Below, piece by piece: positions 1 through 6,128 of a DNA stretch of 52,693 bases; within the stretch, counting starts at the first letter, position 1, and each line of letters begins with the position of its first letter. The translations under genes were made by a program, and so were the position numbers. The stretch spans positions 1-52,693 of the forward strand of contig SUWJ01000016.1 in NCBI GenBank assembly GCA_015061545.1. Reading direction: 5' to 3'. The notes under the pieces are model-generated. The model searched no databases, was not told the DNA's origin, and saw only the letters and a program-made list of their open reading frames with translations. Source of the DNA: Lentisphaerota bacterium. Lineage in GTDB: Bacteria; Verrucomicrobiota; Lentisphaeria; Victivallales; Victivallaceae.

Positions 1-77
1 CACTCTTCCGCAGTATCATCCCAAACAGATCGCACCTGCTGTTCGCCAAATATTTTTATTTCATTATGCTGTGTCAT
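1..77 (-). CDS. Bro-N / prophage antirepressor-like protein, N-terminal fragment (runs off window)
   Basis: Reading the minus strand from an ATG at 75-77 gives 25 codons before the window edge, starting MTQHNEIKIFGEQQVRSVWD and followed by DTAEE. This resembles the opening of Bro-N (BRO family, N-terminal) proteins, whose N-terminus typically has an IxxFxGxxVRxxWDxExEEWYFS pattern. Such proteins occur as phage antirepressors and in mobile elements of gut bacteria. It lies just downstream of an integrase remnant on the same strand, which fits a mobile-element edge. Only 25 residues are visible, so the assignment rests on a short motif recalled from the family. Confidence 0.5.
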   Translation of the reverse strand, partial: MTQHNEIKIFGEQQVRSVWDDTAEE

Positions 78-163
78 TCTGCAGTTTTACCGTGTAACAG
101 TTTATTGAAATACACATTGTTAATATAGTATCACATAATTTGAAAAATACAACCACGGGATTA

Positions 164-520
164 TTATATCTGCAATAAATACCTTCTGAAATCCTTGTAC
201 TGCAGTTGTTCATGGACAGTTGCCGGATTGGCACGATCTGGATGCATGGAATAATAATCCCAGACGCCGCTCAACGGCAAATCCCGTTTAGCGGTGGCAA
301 AACCTTTGGCTTGCTGAACGTGGGCGGCGATGACTTCTGTGGAAGTCGCCTTGATGATCGGAATAAACTCTTCCGCCTTGCGTAAAGCCTCGGCACGGTT
401 AGTTGTTTGCAAACTGACGGTTTTGCGGTGTCCGTCAACTTGATAACGGTAAAAATAAATTTTTCCCGGACCTTTGGGAAAGATTGAGCCAACACTCAAA
501 CGAACAGATTTTACAGCCAT
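164..520 (-). pseudogene. Truncated tyrosine recombinase (integrase N-terminal part)
   Basis: The 118 residues have an arm-type DNA-binding segment (IYFYRYQVDGHRKTVSLQTT, then NRAEALRKAEEF) followed by the beginning of a SAM-like core-binding domain (VWDYYSMHPD...YKDFRRYLLQI). Phage/ICE integrases are normally 350-420 aa. The catalytic domain with its R-H-R-Y residues is absent, and 86 AT-rich bases follow before the next ORF. The start at 518-520 is preceded by a good GAAGGTG ribosome site, so a short protein could still be made. The gene starts about 250 bp from the 3' end of tRNA-Arg, the usual place for an integrase next to its attachment site. Best read as a decayed integrase. Confidence 0.65.
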
Positions 521-725
521 AAAAACACCTTCAAAAATTGGTTTTCATGACATAAAATAAATAGAAACTTGTTCCGGTAAATGTATTGAGTATCGAAGAG
601 AGCCAAAGAGAGCTGTCAAGATATATTAAAGATATTTCAAGTGGTACTCAATGGTACTTGAGCGGTTTTTTGATCATGTCCGCTTGCTGGGCTTCAAAGG
701 GTTCCAGAAGTATTTTTTTCCCCGG
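521..725. other. Non-coding stretch between integrase remnant and tRNA-Arg terminator
   Basis: No convincing gene. It holds the integrase ribosome site (about 526-532) and a short imperfect repeat around 640-662 where GGTACT occurs twice, flanked by CAAGT and ACTTG in inverted orientation. If the integrase once acted at the neighbouring tRNA, attL and arm-type sites would be expected here. None can be identified without the other end of the element. Confidence 0.3.
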
Positions 726-760
726 AAAACAAAAAGCCAACCCGTTTTGAGTTGGCTTTA
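726..760 (-). terminator. Rho-independent terminator of tRNA-Arg
   Basis: A perfect 9-bp stem (AAAGCCAAC at 733-741 with GTTGGCTTT at 751-759) encloses a 9-base loop. Read on the minus strand it runs directly into a T-rich tract. It lies 13 bases beyond the encoded CCA end of tRNA-Arg, in the right orientation to end that transcript. Confidence 0.8.
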
Positions 761-772
761 TCAGCAAAAAAA

Positions 773-849
773 TGGTACACCCATAGGGATTTGAACCCCA
801 AGCCTTCTGGTCCGTAGCCAGACGCTCTATCCAATTGAGCTATGGGTGC
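773..849 (-). tRNA. tRNA-Arg (anticodon ACG)
   Basis: A full cloverleaf can be folded. The acceptor stem is GCACCCA with TGGGTGT (G-U closing pair), with discriminator A and an encoded CCA at 773-775. The D-loop region is AGCTCAATTGGATAGAGC. The anticodon stem TCTGG/CCAGA encloses loop CTACGGA, giving anticodon ACG. The T-loop is GGTTCAAATCC. The gene is followed by its own terminator, and the integrase remnant downstream suggests its 3' end may have been an attachment site. Confidence 0.95.
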
Positions 850-906
850 ACACTGAATGTGCGTCACTTAATGGTGACAACATTCCTTAATGTACACCGG
901 ATTTTA

Positions 907-939
907 TTTTTTTCAAGTTTTTTTCAAGTTTTTTTCAAG
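907..939. repeat. Three perfect 11-bp tandem repeats (TTTTTTTCAAG)
   Basis: The unit TTTTTTTCAAG occurs three times without error at 907-917, 918-928 and 929-939. On the minus strand these are A7 tracts spaced 11 bp apart, close to one helical turn, a pattern known to bend DNA. They lie upstream of tRNA-Arg. The last copy supplies a TTGAAA that, with TACATT 16 bp further on, could act as the tRNA promoter. Confidence 0.85.
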
Positions 940-990
940 AAGAAAGCCATTTCGGGGGCAAAAGATCGGATAATAGCAATGATTTTAGCC

Positions 991-1020
991 TTGCAACTGG
1001 CAAAAAATTATCCGTATGTT
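991..1020 (+). promoter_or_regulatory. Possible sigma70-type promoter for purB
   Basis: TTGCAA (991-996) and TATGTT (1015-1020) are separated by 18 bp and lie about 60 bp upstream of the purB start in AT-rich sequence. An overlapping TATATTATT just downstream could also serve as the -10. This is pattern matching only. Confidence 0.3.
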
Positions 1021-1078
1021 ATATTATTACTGATTCAGTACGTATTAATTTAATTACATAATTTACAGGAGTTGTATC

Positions 1079-2524
1079 ATGGCTGAAAATTATAACGTTT
1101 ATCTCAATCCCCTGACCGACCGCTACGCCAGCGCCGAAATGAGCTATAACTGGTCGCCCCAGAAAAAACACTCCACCTGGCGCCGTTTGTGGGTCGCGCT
1201 GGCGGAAGCCGAGCAGGAATTCGGACTGGCGATCACCGATCAGCAGATCAACGAAATGCGCAGCCATCTGGACGATATCGACTTTGAAGCCGTCGCCCGC
1301 GAAGAAGCCGAACGCCGTCACGACGTGATGAGCCATATCCACGTTTTCGGTACCCAATGCCCCAGCGCCATGCCCATAATCCATCTGGGCGCCACCAGCT
1401 GCTACGTTACTGATAACACCGAACTTATCCAGATGCGCGACGGACTTAAACTCATCCGCGGCAAGATGCTGAAACTTTTCGACAATCTTGCCGGATTCGC
1501 CATGGAGTACAAAGATATGCCCACGCTGGGCTTTACCCACTATCAGCCCGCCCAGCTGACCACCGTCGGTAAACGCTTCTGCCTCTATTTGCAGGATTTT
1601 ATGCTGGACTTTGAACGACTGGAAAATGAACTTGCCAATCTGCCTTTCCGCAGCGTCAAAGGTACCACTGGTACGCAGGCAAGTTTTCTGGAACTCTTTG
1701 ACGGCGACCACGAAAAAGTGCGCGCCTTGGAAAAACGCGTTGCCGAAAAAATGGGCTTCAACAAAATCATTCCCGTTTCGGGACAGACCTACACCCGCAA
1801 AGTCGATTACTACATCCTGACTCTGCTGGCAGGGATCGCCCAGAGCGCTTACAAGATGGCGGGCGATATAAGACTGCTTGCCAATCTGCGGGAGATCGAA
1901 GAACCTTTCGGCAAAAAACAGATCGGTTCCAGCGCCATGGCTTACAAGCGCAACCCCATGCGCAGCGAACGGGTCTGCTCGCTGGCGCGTTACGTTATGG
2001 ATCTGCCGGTCAACGCTGCTCATACCCACGCAACTCAATGGTTTGAACGCACCCTCGATGACTCCGCCAACCGCCGTCTGGTGCTGCCCGAAGCGTTTTT
2101 GGGCATCGACGTCATCCTTTCGCTGCTGATCAATATTACCGACGGCTTGCAGGTTTGGCCCGCAGTTATCGCCAAGCGCGTGGCGGCAGAACTGCCCTTT
2201 ATGGCAACCGAAAATATTATGATGGAAGCTGTCAAAGCCGGCGGCGACCGTCAGGAACTGCACGAAGCCATTCGCGTGAACAGTATGGAAGCTGCCCGCA
2301 TGATCAAAACCGAAGGCCGCGACAACGATCTGCTGGAACGGCTCAAGGCGGATAAAGCCTTTGCCAGAGTGGCGGATAAGATCGACAGTCTGGTCGATCC
2401 CAAAAAGTTTGTGGGCCGCGCGCCTCAGCAGACCGAAGAGTTTATCCGCGAACACATTTCGCCGATCCTTGCCATGTACGAATACGAACTTACCGGCACG
2501 AGTGTTGATTCGGTAAATGTTTGA
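1079..2524 (+). CDS. purB: Adenylosuccinate lyase
   Basis: Cleaves SAICAR to AICAR plus fumarate and adenylosuccinate to AMP plus fumarate in cytosolic purine synthesis. The 481-aa length and sequence match the longer, animal-like form of the fumarase/aspartase superfamily. Visible motifs are HDVMSHIHVFG (81-91), IHLGATS (101-107), GFTHYQPAQ (151-159) with a conserved His, and the signature loop GSSAMAYKRNPMRSE (about 283-297), whose mobile serine acts as the catalytic base in the family. The ATG follows ACAGGAG at good spacing. The downstream gene begins within or right after the stop codon, suggesting coupling. The assignment is secure. Confidence 0.96.
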   Translation: MAENYNVYLNPLTDRYASAEMSYNWSPQKKHSTWRRLWVALAEAEQEFGLAITDQQINEMRSHLDDIDFEAVAREEAERRHDVMSHIHVFGTQCPSAMPIIHLGATSCYVTDNTELIQMRDGLKLIRGKMLKLFDNLAGFAMEYKDMPTLGFTHYQPAQLTTVGKRFCLYLQDFMLDFERLENELANLPFRSVKGTTGTQASFLELFDGDHEKVRALEKRVAEKMGFNKIIPVSGQTYTRKVDYYILTLLAGIAQSAYKMAGDIRLLANLREIEEPFGKKQIGSSAMAYKRNPMRSERVCSLARYVMDLPVNAAHTHATQWFERTLDDSANRRLVLPEAFLGIDVILSLLINITDGLQVWPAVIAKRVAAELPFMATENIMMEAVKAGGDRQELHEAIRVNSMEAARMIKTEGRDNDLLERLKADKAFARVADKIDSLVDPKKFVGRAPQQTEEFIREHISPILAMYEYELTGTSVDSVNV

Positions 2525-2547
2525 TTCCGGATCTTTCTGATTGCAAT

Positions 2548-4269
2548 ATGATTCAGGAAAATGCAGCCGACCGCAGCGAACGGCGCCGCCACGCGGGGAT
2601 CCGTTCCGCCCTGATCTGGGGCGGAGTGCTGCTGCTGGCGCTGCTGTTTTATCTGGCAGCCTGCGGAATCGCAGGGCATTTTCAGAGTTTGCGCTGGTCG
2701 CGGGCAATCAACGCAGCGGTCAGACAGGGCGATGCCGAAACGCTGGCGGCGCTGCTGCAGAGCTGCCGCAAGGCGATGCCCGAAATGGTGCGCCGCGTTG
2801 AATTTGCTATTTGGCAGCAGCATTTGCTGACGCTCAGGGAGCGGCAAATGCACCGCAAAGAAGTTTTCAAACAGAAATTGGCGGCACTGAAAACACTTGC
2901 CGATTCCGATGCTCCGGGTAAAGTGACCTTGGAATTGGAGCTTGCCGAAGCTGCCCGCTACGCTTCAAACGAAGAAGAACTTGCTGATTTGCGGCAACTG
3001 CAGCTCTATTGCGAATCTTTGAACCGTACCCGCGAGCTGGCAACGGCGCAGTCGGGAGTGGAAGCGTTGAAAAAAACCGCCCGTTGGCTGGAAGAGATCG
3101 ACTCTATGCTGCAAGCGGGCAAGTGGCAGCAGGCTGGGGAACGATTGGAGTTCTGCCGGCAGCAGCTGGCGCTGATCCGTCGGGGATTTCAGAAATTTCC
3201 TGCCGTTGCCGACGCCGCTGAACAGCAGGAAAAAAAGCTGAGCATTTTACTGGATAAGGCGCGAACAGTTCAAGAGGAGTCGCTGCAAGCCGAAAAAGCC
3301 TTTGCGGAACTGCCCGTCGGGGATTTGAAAGAGTTTCAATCGGCAGCGCGAAAGTTGCTTGAACAATACAAAAATACTCCCCGTGCCTCGGAAGTTCAAA
3401 AGCTGCTTGCCGATGCAAATATTCTCCAAAGACCTTACAAGGCTGCGGCGGCAGCGCGGGTTGAACGGATGCAGAAACTGGCGGCGGCAGCGCGTCAGAG
3501 TCTGACGCAGGCGCTTACCGCTGTTGCCAAACTGAATTTGAACGGCTTGACCAGCGAATTGATCGTGCAGGATCAGACCGGGAAGATCCATTTTTTTGAA
3601 ACTTACGAAAAACCCCTGCTGCAAAAAAATCAACGATCAGGCGCGGAAGAGATGATTTTCAATGATTTGAGCAAGCGGCGGATCAAAGTAAGATTTTTGC
3701 CTGACCGGGTGGAAGTTGCGCTACCCGATACTGGCGTTATCAGCGGCAAACTGGTGCGGCAGCTGCAAAACGGCACTCTGCCTGATACAACGTGGCAGCA
3801 GATGCTTTTCAGCTTTCAGCGGGAACTTGAACTGCTCAACGATGCAGCTTCAGGGAGATTCATCCAAGACAAAATAAACGCTGTTCAGCTCGATAAACAC
3901 TTGAATCCTGCAATCAAAAAAGCGTTGAGCCAGGCGTTCAATACTGCGGCGGAAATTCTGACAGTTCCGCCTGAACAGTTTGATTTTGAACTGTCCGTGT
4001 GGAAAACGATTGCAGCCAACACTCCGGTTTTTTACGGAATCAATCCGTCTCTCTTGCCGGAAAACTCCAGCTGCTGGCGGATCGATTCACGGCAGGAAAA
4101 CCCCTTTGTACTGCTGCACTCCACCCCCCGCAAGATGGAAAATACCTTGCTTGCCGTGCCTGAAAACCGGGTCGATTATACTTGGCTTATGCAAAAGTGG
4201 CAACTCGAAGCGCAGGAAAAAAATCTGAAACTGCCAAAGGATTTGCCCGAATTTGTCACTGCCGGATAA
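2548..4269 (+). CDS. Hypothetical single-pass membrane protein, helix-rich
   Basis: Not recognised. The 573-aa product has a short basic N-terminus (RSERRRHAGIR), one membrane helix (about residues 20-44, IWGGVLLLALLFYLAACGIAG), then a long Ala/Leu/Gln/Glu-rich region to about residue 300 that should form coiled coil or TPR-like helices. A more mixed C-terminal half follows. N-in, C-out topology would place the bulk outside the cytoplasm. I chose ATG 2548; a TTG at 2521 overlapping the purB stop would add nine residues. The gene sits directly behind purB and is probably co-transcribed, although nothing links it to purine metabolism. It ends five bases from the convergent TonB-family gene. Confidence 0.75.
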   Translation: MIQENAADRSERRRHAGIRSALIWGGVLLLALLFYLAACGIAGHFQSLRWSRAINAAVRQGDAETLAALLQSCRKAMPEMVRRVEFAIWQQHLLTLRERQMHRKEVFKQKLAALKTLADSDAPGKVTLELELAEAARYASNEEELADLRQLQLYCESLNRTRELATAQSGVEALKKTARWLEEIDSMLQAGKWQQAGERLEFCRQQLALIRRGFQKFPAVADAAEQQEKKLSILLDKARTVQEESLQAEKAFAELPVGDLKEFQSAARKLLEQYKNTPRASEVQKLLADANILQRPYKAAAAARVERMQKLAAAARQSLTQALTAVAKLNLNGLTSELIVQDQTGKIHFFETYEKPLLQKNQRSGAEEMIFNDLSKRRIKVRFLPDRVEVALPDTGVISGKLVRQLQNGTLPDTTWQQMLFSFQRELELLNDAASGRFIQDKINAVQLDKHLNPAIKKALSQAFNTAAEILTVPPEQFDFELSVWKTIAANTPVFYGINPSLLPENSSCWRIDSRQENPFVLLHSTPRKMENTLLAVPENRVDYTWLMQKWQLEAQEKNLKLPKDLPEFVTAG

Positions 4270-4274
4270 GCAAC

Positions 4275-5144
4275 TCAATCATCTTCTGCTTTGAGCCAGA
4301 ATACGAGAGTGTGCTCTTTGCCGTCAAAGGGCGGTTTTACCCGATAAAGATTGTTCAGCAGCGCCGAAACAGATTCATCCATTGCCAGCACCCCGCTGCG
4401 GGTGCGGATGCGTTTTTCCAGCACCTGACCCGACGGAGCGATCCTGACTTCGATCAGCACCCGCGGTTCTCTGCCGCCCAGCCGCTGCAAATCGGGCGTT
4501 ACCCACATTCTTTTGATCATCATTGCCACTTGAATATCGTATCCGCTGTTGCCGCGCTGACCGCCGGGAGCAGTATGACCGCTCTGTGAATTGGAGCCGC
4601 GGGGACCGCGTCTGCCCGCTCTGGCAGATTGGGTGTTGGCAGATTTGTTTTTATCGGATTTACTGGCTTGGGATGTTTTTGCCGACTTGGGCAGCGCCCG
4701 CGATTTGACCTTGGGCTGCTTGATCGCCGCCGCTTGCTGCGGAGTAATGACCTTGGCAGGGGCAACTTTTTCCGGAAGTGGCAGCGCCCGGGGTTTTACA
4801 TCGGGCTGAACGACTTGTTTCACCGCAGTAAGATCGGGCAGCACAGGCGGCGGAACATCCTGCTCATTTGGTTGCGGAGATTGTTCGGCGCCGTCCTGTT
4901 CGCCGCTGGGCGGAACAGGATTGTCGGGATCGGGATCAGGCGAGGGGTTCTCCACAATGTTGTCCAGTTCAGGATCGTAAAACGCCACGGTGATCGTTTC
5001 TTCTTCCGCATAAAGCCAATCGGATATTACCGAAAAAGTCAGCACCAGCAATATGACCATAAAGTGACAGGCAACTACACTTATACGGATCCGCCGTATG
5101 GTGTTTTGCGAAATTATCACCGTTTTTTTACCCGATGCAGTCAT
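4275..5144 (-). CDS. TonB-family energy transducer (TonB C-terminal domain)
   Basis: The 289-aa protein has TonB architecture: one N-terminal membrane helix (about residues 22-46), a long Pro/Lys-rich spacer to cross the periplasm (PSPDPDPDNPVPP, PPPVLPDL, repeated PKVKSRALP-like units), a Gly/Arg/Ser linker, and a C-terminal domain (about 200-289) with the TonB-like VLIEVRIAPSGQVLEKRI strand and a MDESVSALLNN helix. Such proteins pass proton-motive energy from ExbB/ExbD to outer-membrane receptors. It is not next to exbBD, which lie near 43 kb and carry a different partner gene. The canonical SxHxxR start motif is not obvious, so TolA-like roles remain possible. Confidence 0.8.
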   Translation of the reverse strand: MTASGKKTVIISQNTIRRIRISVVACHFMVILLVLTFSVISDWLYAEEETITVAFYDPELDNIVENPSPDPDPDNPVPPSGEQDGAEQSPQPNEQDVPPPVLPDLTAVKQVVQPDVKPRALPLPEKVAPAKVITPQQAAAIKQPKVKSRALPKSAKTSQASKSDKNKSANTQSARAGRRGPRGSNSQSGHTAPGGQRGNSGYDIQVAMMIKRMWVTPDLQRLGGREPRVLIEVRIAPSGQVLEKRIRTRSGVLAMDESVSALLNNLYRVKPPFDGKEHTLVFWLKAEDD

Positions 5145-5280
5145 GGTATTTTATTGCCTTGCTTGAACCTGTTTTGCCGTTGGGGGTAATATAACACCGC
5201 AAATTGGTTTAACAAGGCATAAAAAGAAAAATTTATCAAAATTATAAGTTCAGCGACAGTTGGCGGCAGAAAAGCGTTTT
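5145..5280. other. AT-rich intergenic stretch
   Basis: Upstream region of the TonB-family gene (minus strand). No gene, strong promoter or stable hairpin was recognised here. Confidence 0.3.
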
Positions 5281-5372
5281 TAACGGACCTGATACGGACT
5301 TTGTACGGATGAGTACGGACTTTGTACGGATAGGTACGGATAGGTACGGATGGGTACGGACTTTTAACGGAC
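5281..5372. repeat. Phased degenerate TACGGA repeat array
   Basis: Nine copies of T(A)ACGGA start at 5281, 5293, 5304, 5314, 5325, 5335, 5345, 5355 and 5365, so spacing is 12, 11, 10, 11 and then 10 bp. The variable part of the unit is mostly TAGG, TGAG, TGGG or CTTTG. The near-constant 10-11 bp period puts each GTACGGA on the same helix face. No protein-coding reading is convincing. Function unknown. Confidence 0.85.
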
Positions 5373-5642
5373 TATTGTTTGGTTTATCAGCGGTTTACTC
5401 ACCGCAGCCTTGCGCTTTCAGCTGGGCTGAAATGCTCGCTTCTCCCCTTCGGGGTCGAACCACCCTTCGGGTTCGGTTCGTTTTTTGTTGACACAAAAAA
5501 TGCGGGAATACAATTTTGCAAAATAGCGTGCGCACAGGTCGTGTTTTGCCGAGGAGCAAATGAGGGAGTGTACGACTGTACTCGACCGAATGAGTGACGA
5601 CAGCAAGGCACGAGATGTGCCACGATATGCAGCAAAAAAAAA
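5373..5642. other. Hairpin-rich non-coding segment abutting tRNA-Asn
   Basis: No credible gene: ORFs here run through tRNA-Asn in the opposite strand. Several compact hairpins are visible: CCCC-TTCG-GGGG-type at 5444-5454; a TTCG-capped stem at 5456-5480 followed by T6 (terminator-like on the plus strand); a GTACGACTGTAC inverted repeat near 5570; and GGCAC-GAGAT-GTGCC near 5606-5620. The segment ends exactly where the tRNA-Asn 3' end begins, so it may be an inserted remnant. Confidence 0.45.
5456..5486 (+). terminator. Terminator-like hairpin with T-run
   Basis: The arms CGAACCACCC and GGTTCGGTTCG pair around a TTCG tetraloop with a two-base bulge, followed by six T. No plus-strand gene upstream explains it; it could end transcription from the repeat region or belong to an inserted element. 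Confidence 0.45.
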
Positions 5643-5717
5643 TGGCTCCGGCACCTGGATTCGAACCAGGGACCAAGTGGTTAACAGCCACCTACTCTAC
5701 CGCTGAGCTATGCCGGA
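5643..5717 (-). tRNA. tRNA-Asn (anticodon GTT)
   Basis: The acceptor stem TCCGGCA/TGCCGGA is perfect, with discriminator G and encoded CCA (5643-5645). The D arm is AGCTCAGCGGTAGAGT. The anticodon stem GTGG/CCAC encloses CTGTTAA, giving GTT. The T-loop is GGTTCGAATCC. It lies 13 bp downstream of tRNA-Glu on the same strand, so the two are probably one transcript. A T-rich tract follows the CCA. Confidence 0.96.
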
Positions 5718-5730
5718 ACATCAAAAAAAA

Positions 5731-5806
5731 TGGCATCCCCACAGGGATTCGAACCCTGGTTGCCGGGATGAAAACCCGGTGTCCTAGGCCTCTAGACGAT
5801 AGGGAC
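5731..5806 (-). tRNA. tRNA-Glu (anticodon TTC)
   Basis: Acceptor GTCCCTA pairs with TGGGGAT (two G-U pairs), followed by G and an encoded CCA (5731-5733). The 5' half GTCCCTATCGTCTAG is characteristic of bacterial tRNA-Glu. The anticodon stem CCGGG/CCCGG encloses TTTTCAT, giving TTC. The T-loop is GGTTCGAATCC. First gene of the Glu-Asn pair. Confidence 0.96.
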
Positions 5807-6128
5807 GCGAGGTAAACAATTTCTTGTCTTGGCTATAAGTTACATCTTTTTTTGAAAAAAGCAAATCCGAAATTAAAAAAAATTGAAAAAAATCCATGCT
5901 TTTCATGTTCAATCAGTCGTACAGCGCCTTCCGGACAGCAAAATCATTCTGCATACAACTTTTTGACGCGCTCATAAAGCGCTCAGGGAAAATCAGCCCT
6001 GACGCTCTTTTTTCTTCTTTTTCAAGATAAAATCTTGATTTATCGCTCTGATAATGTAAATTATCTGTTAAGGTATTATGCAAAAGCTTTACAACTGCAA
6101 TAATTCAGATGGATGAAAGGATTAAATC
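5807..6128. other. Intergenic region between tRNA-Glu and first esterase
   Basis: No gene seen. The left part should hold the tRNA-Glu promoter (minus strand). The right part holds a terminator-like hairpin (5978-6020), a second short hairpin TCAAGAT-AAA-ATCTTGA (6022-6038), a possible promoter for the esterase pair (TTGATT 6035-6040, 16 bp, TAAATT 6057-6062) and the GAAAGG ribosome site at 6115-6120. Confidence 0.5.
5978..6020 (+). terminator. Orphan rho-independent terminator-like hairpin
   Basis: AGCG(C)TCAGGG (5978-5988) pairs with CCCTGACGCT (5997-6006) with one bulged C and an 8-base loop, followed by a long T-rich tract (CTTTTTTCTTCTTTTTC). It reads in the plus direction but no plus-strand gene precedes it, so it may end a small RNA or act in the leader of the downstream genes. 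Confidence 0.6.

Noticed and set aside
5281-5372. CRISPR array
   Set aside because: Unit length of 10-11 bp without separate spacers, and no cas gene in the window.
5395-5691. Minus-strand ORF ending near tRNA-Asn with the peptide LVPGSNPGAGAIFF
   Set aside because: The peptide is the translation of the tRNA-Asn T-arm and CCA region, a common false gene.
5594-5815. Plus-strand ORF across both tRNAs
   Set aside because: It reads the antisense of two intact tRNA genes (for example APGFEPGTKW).
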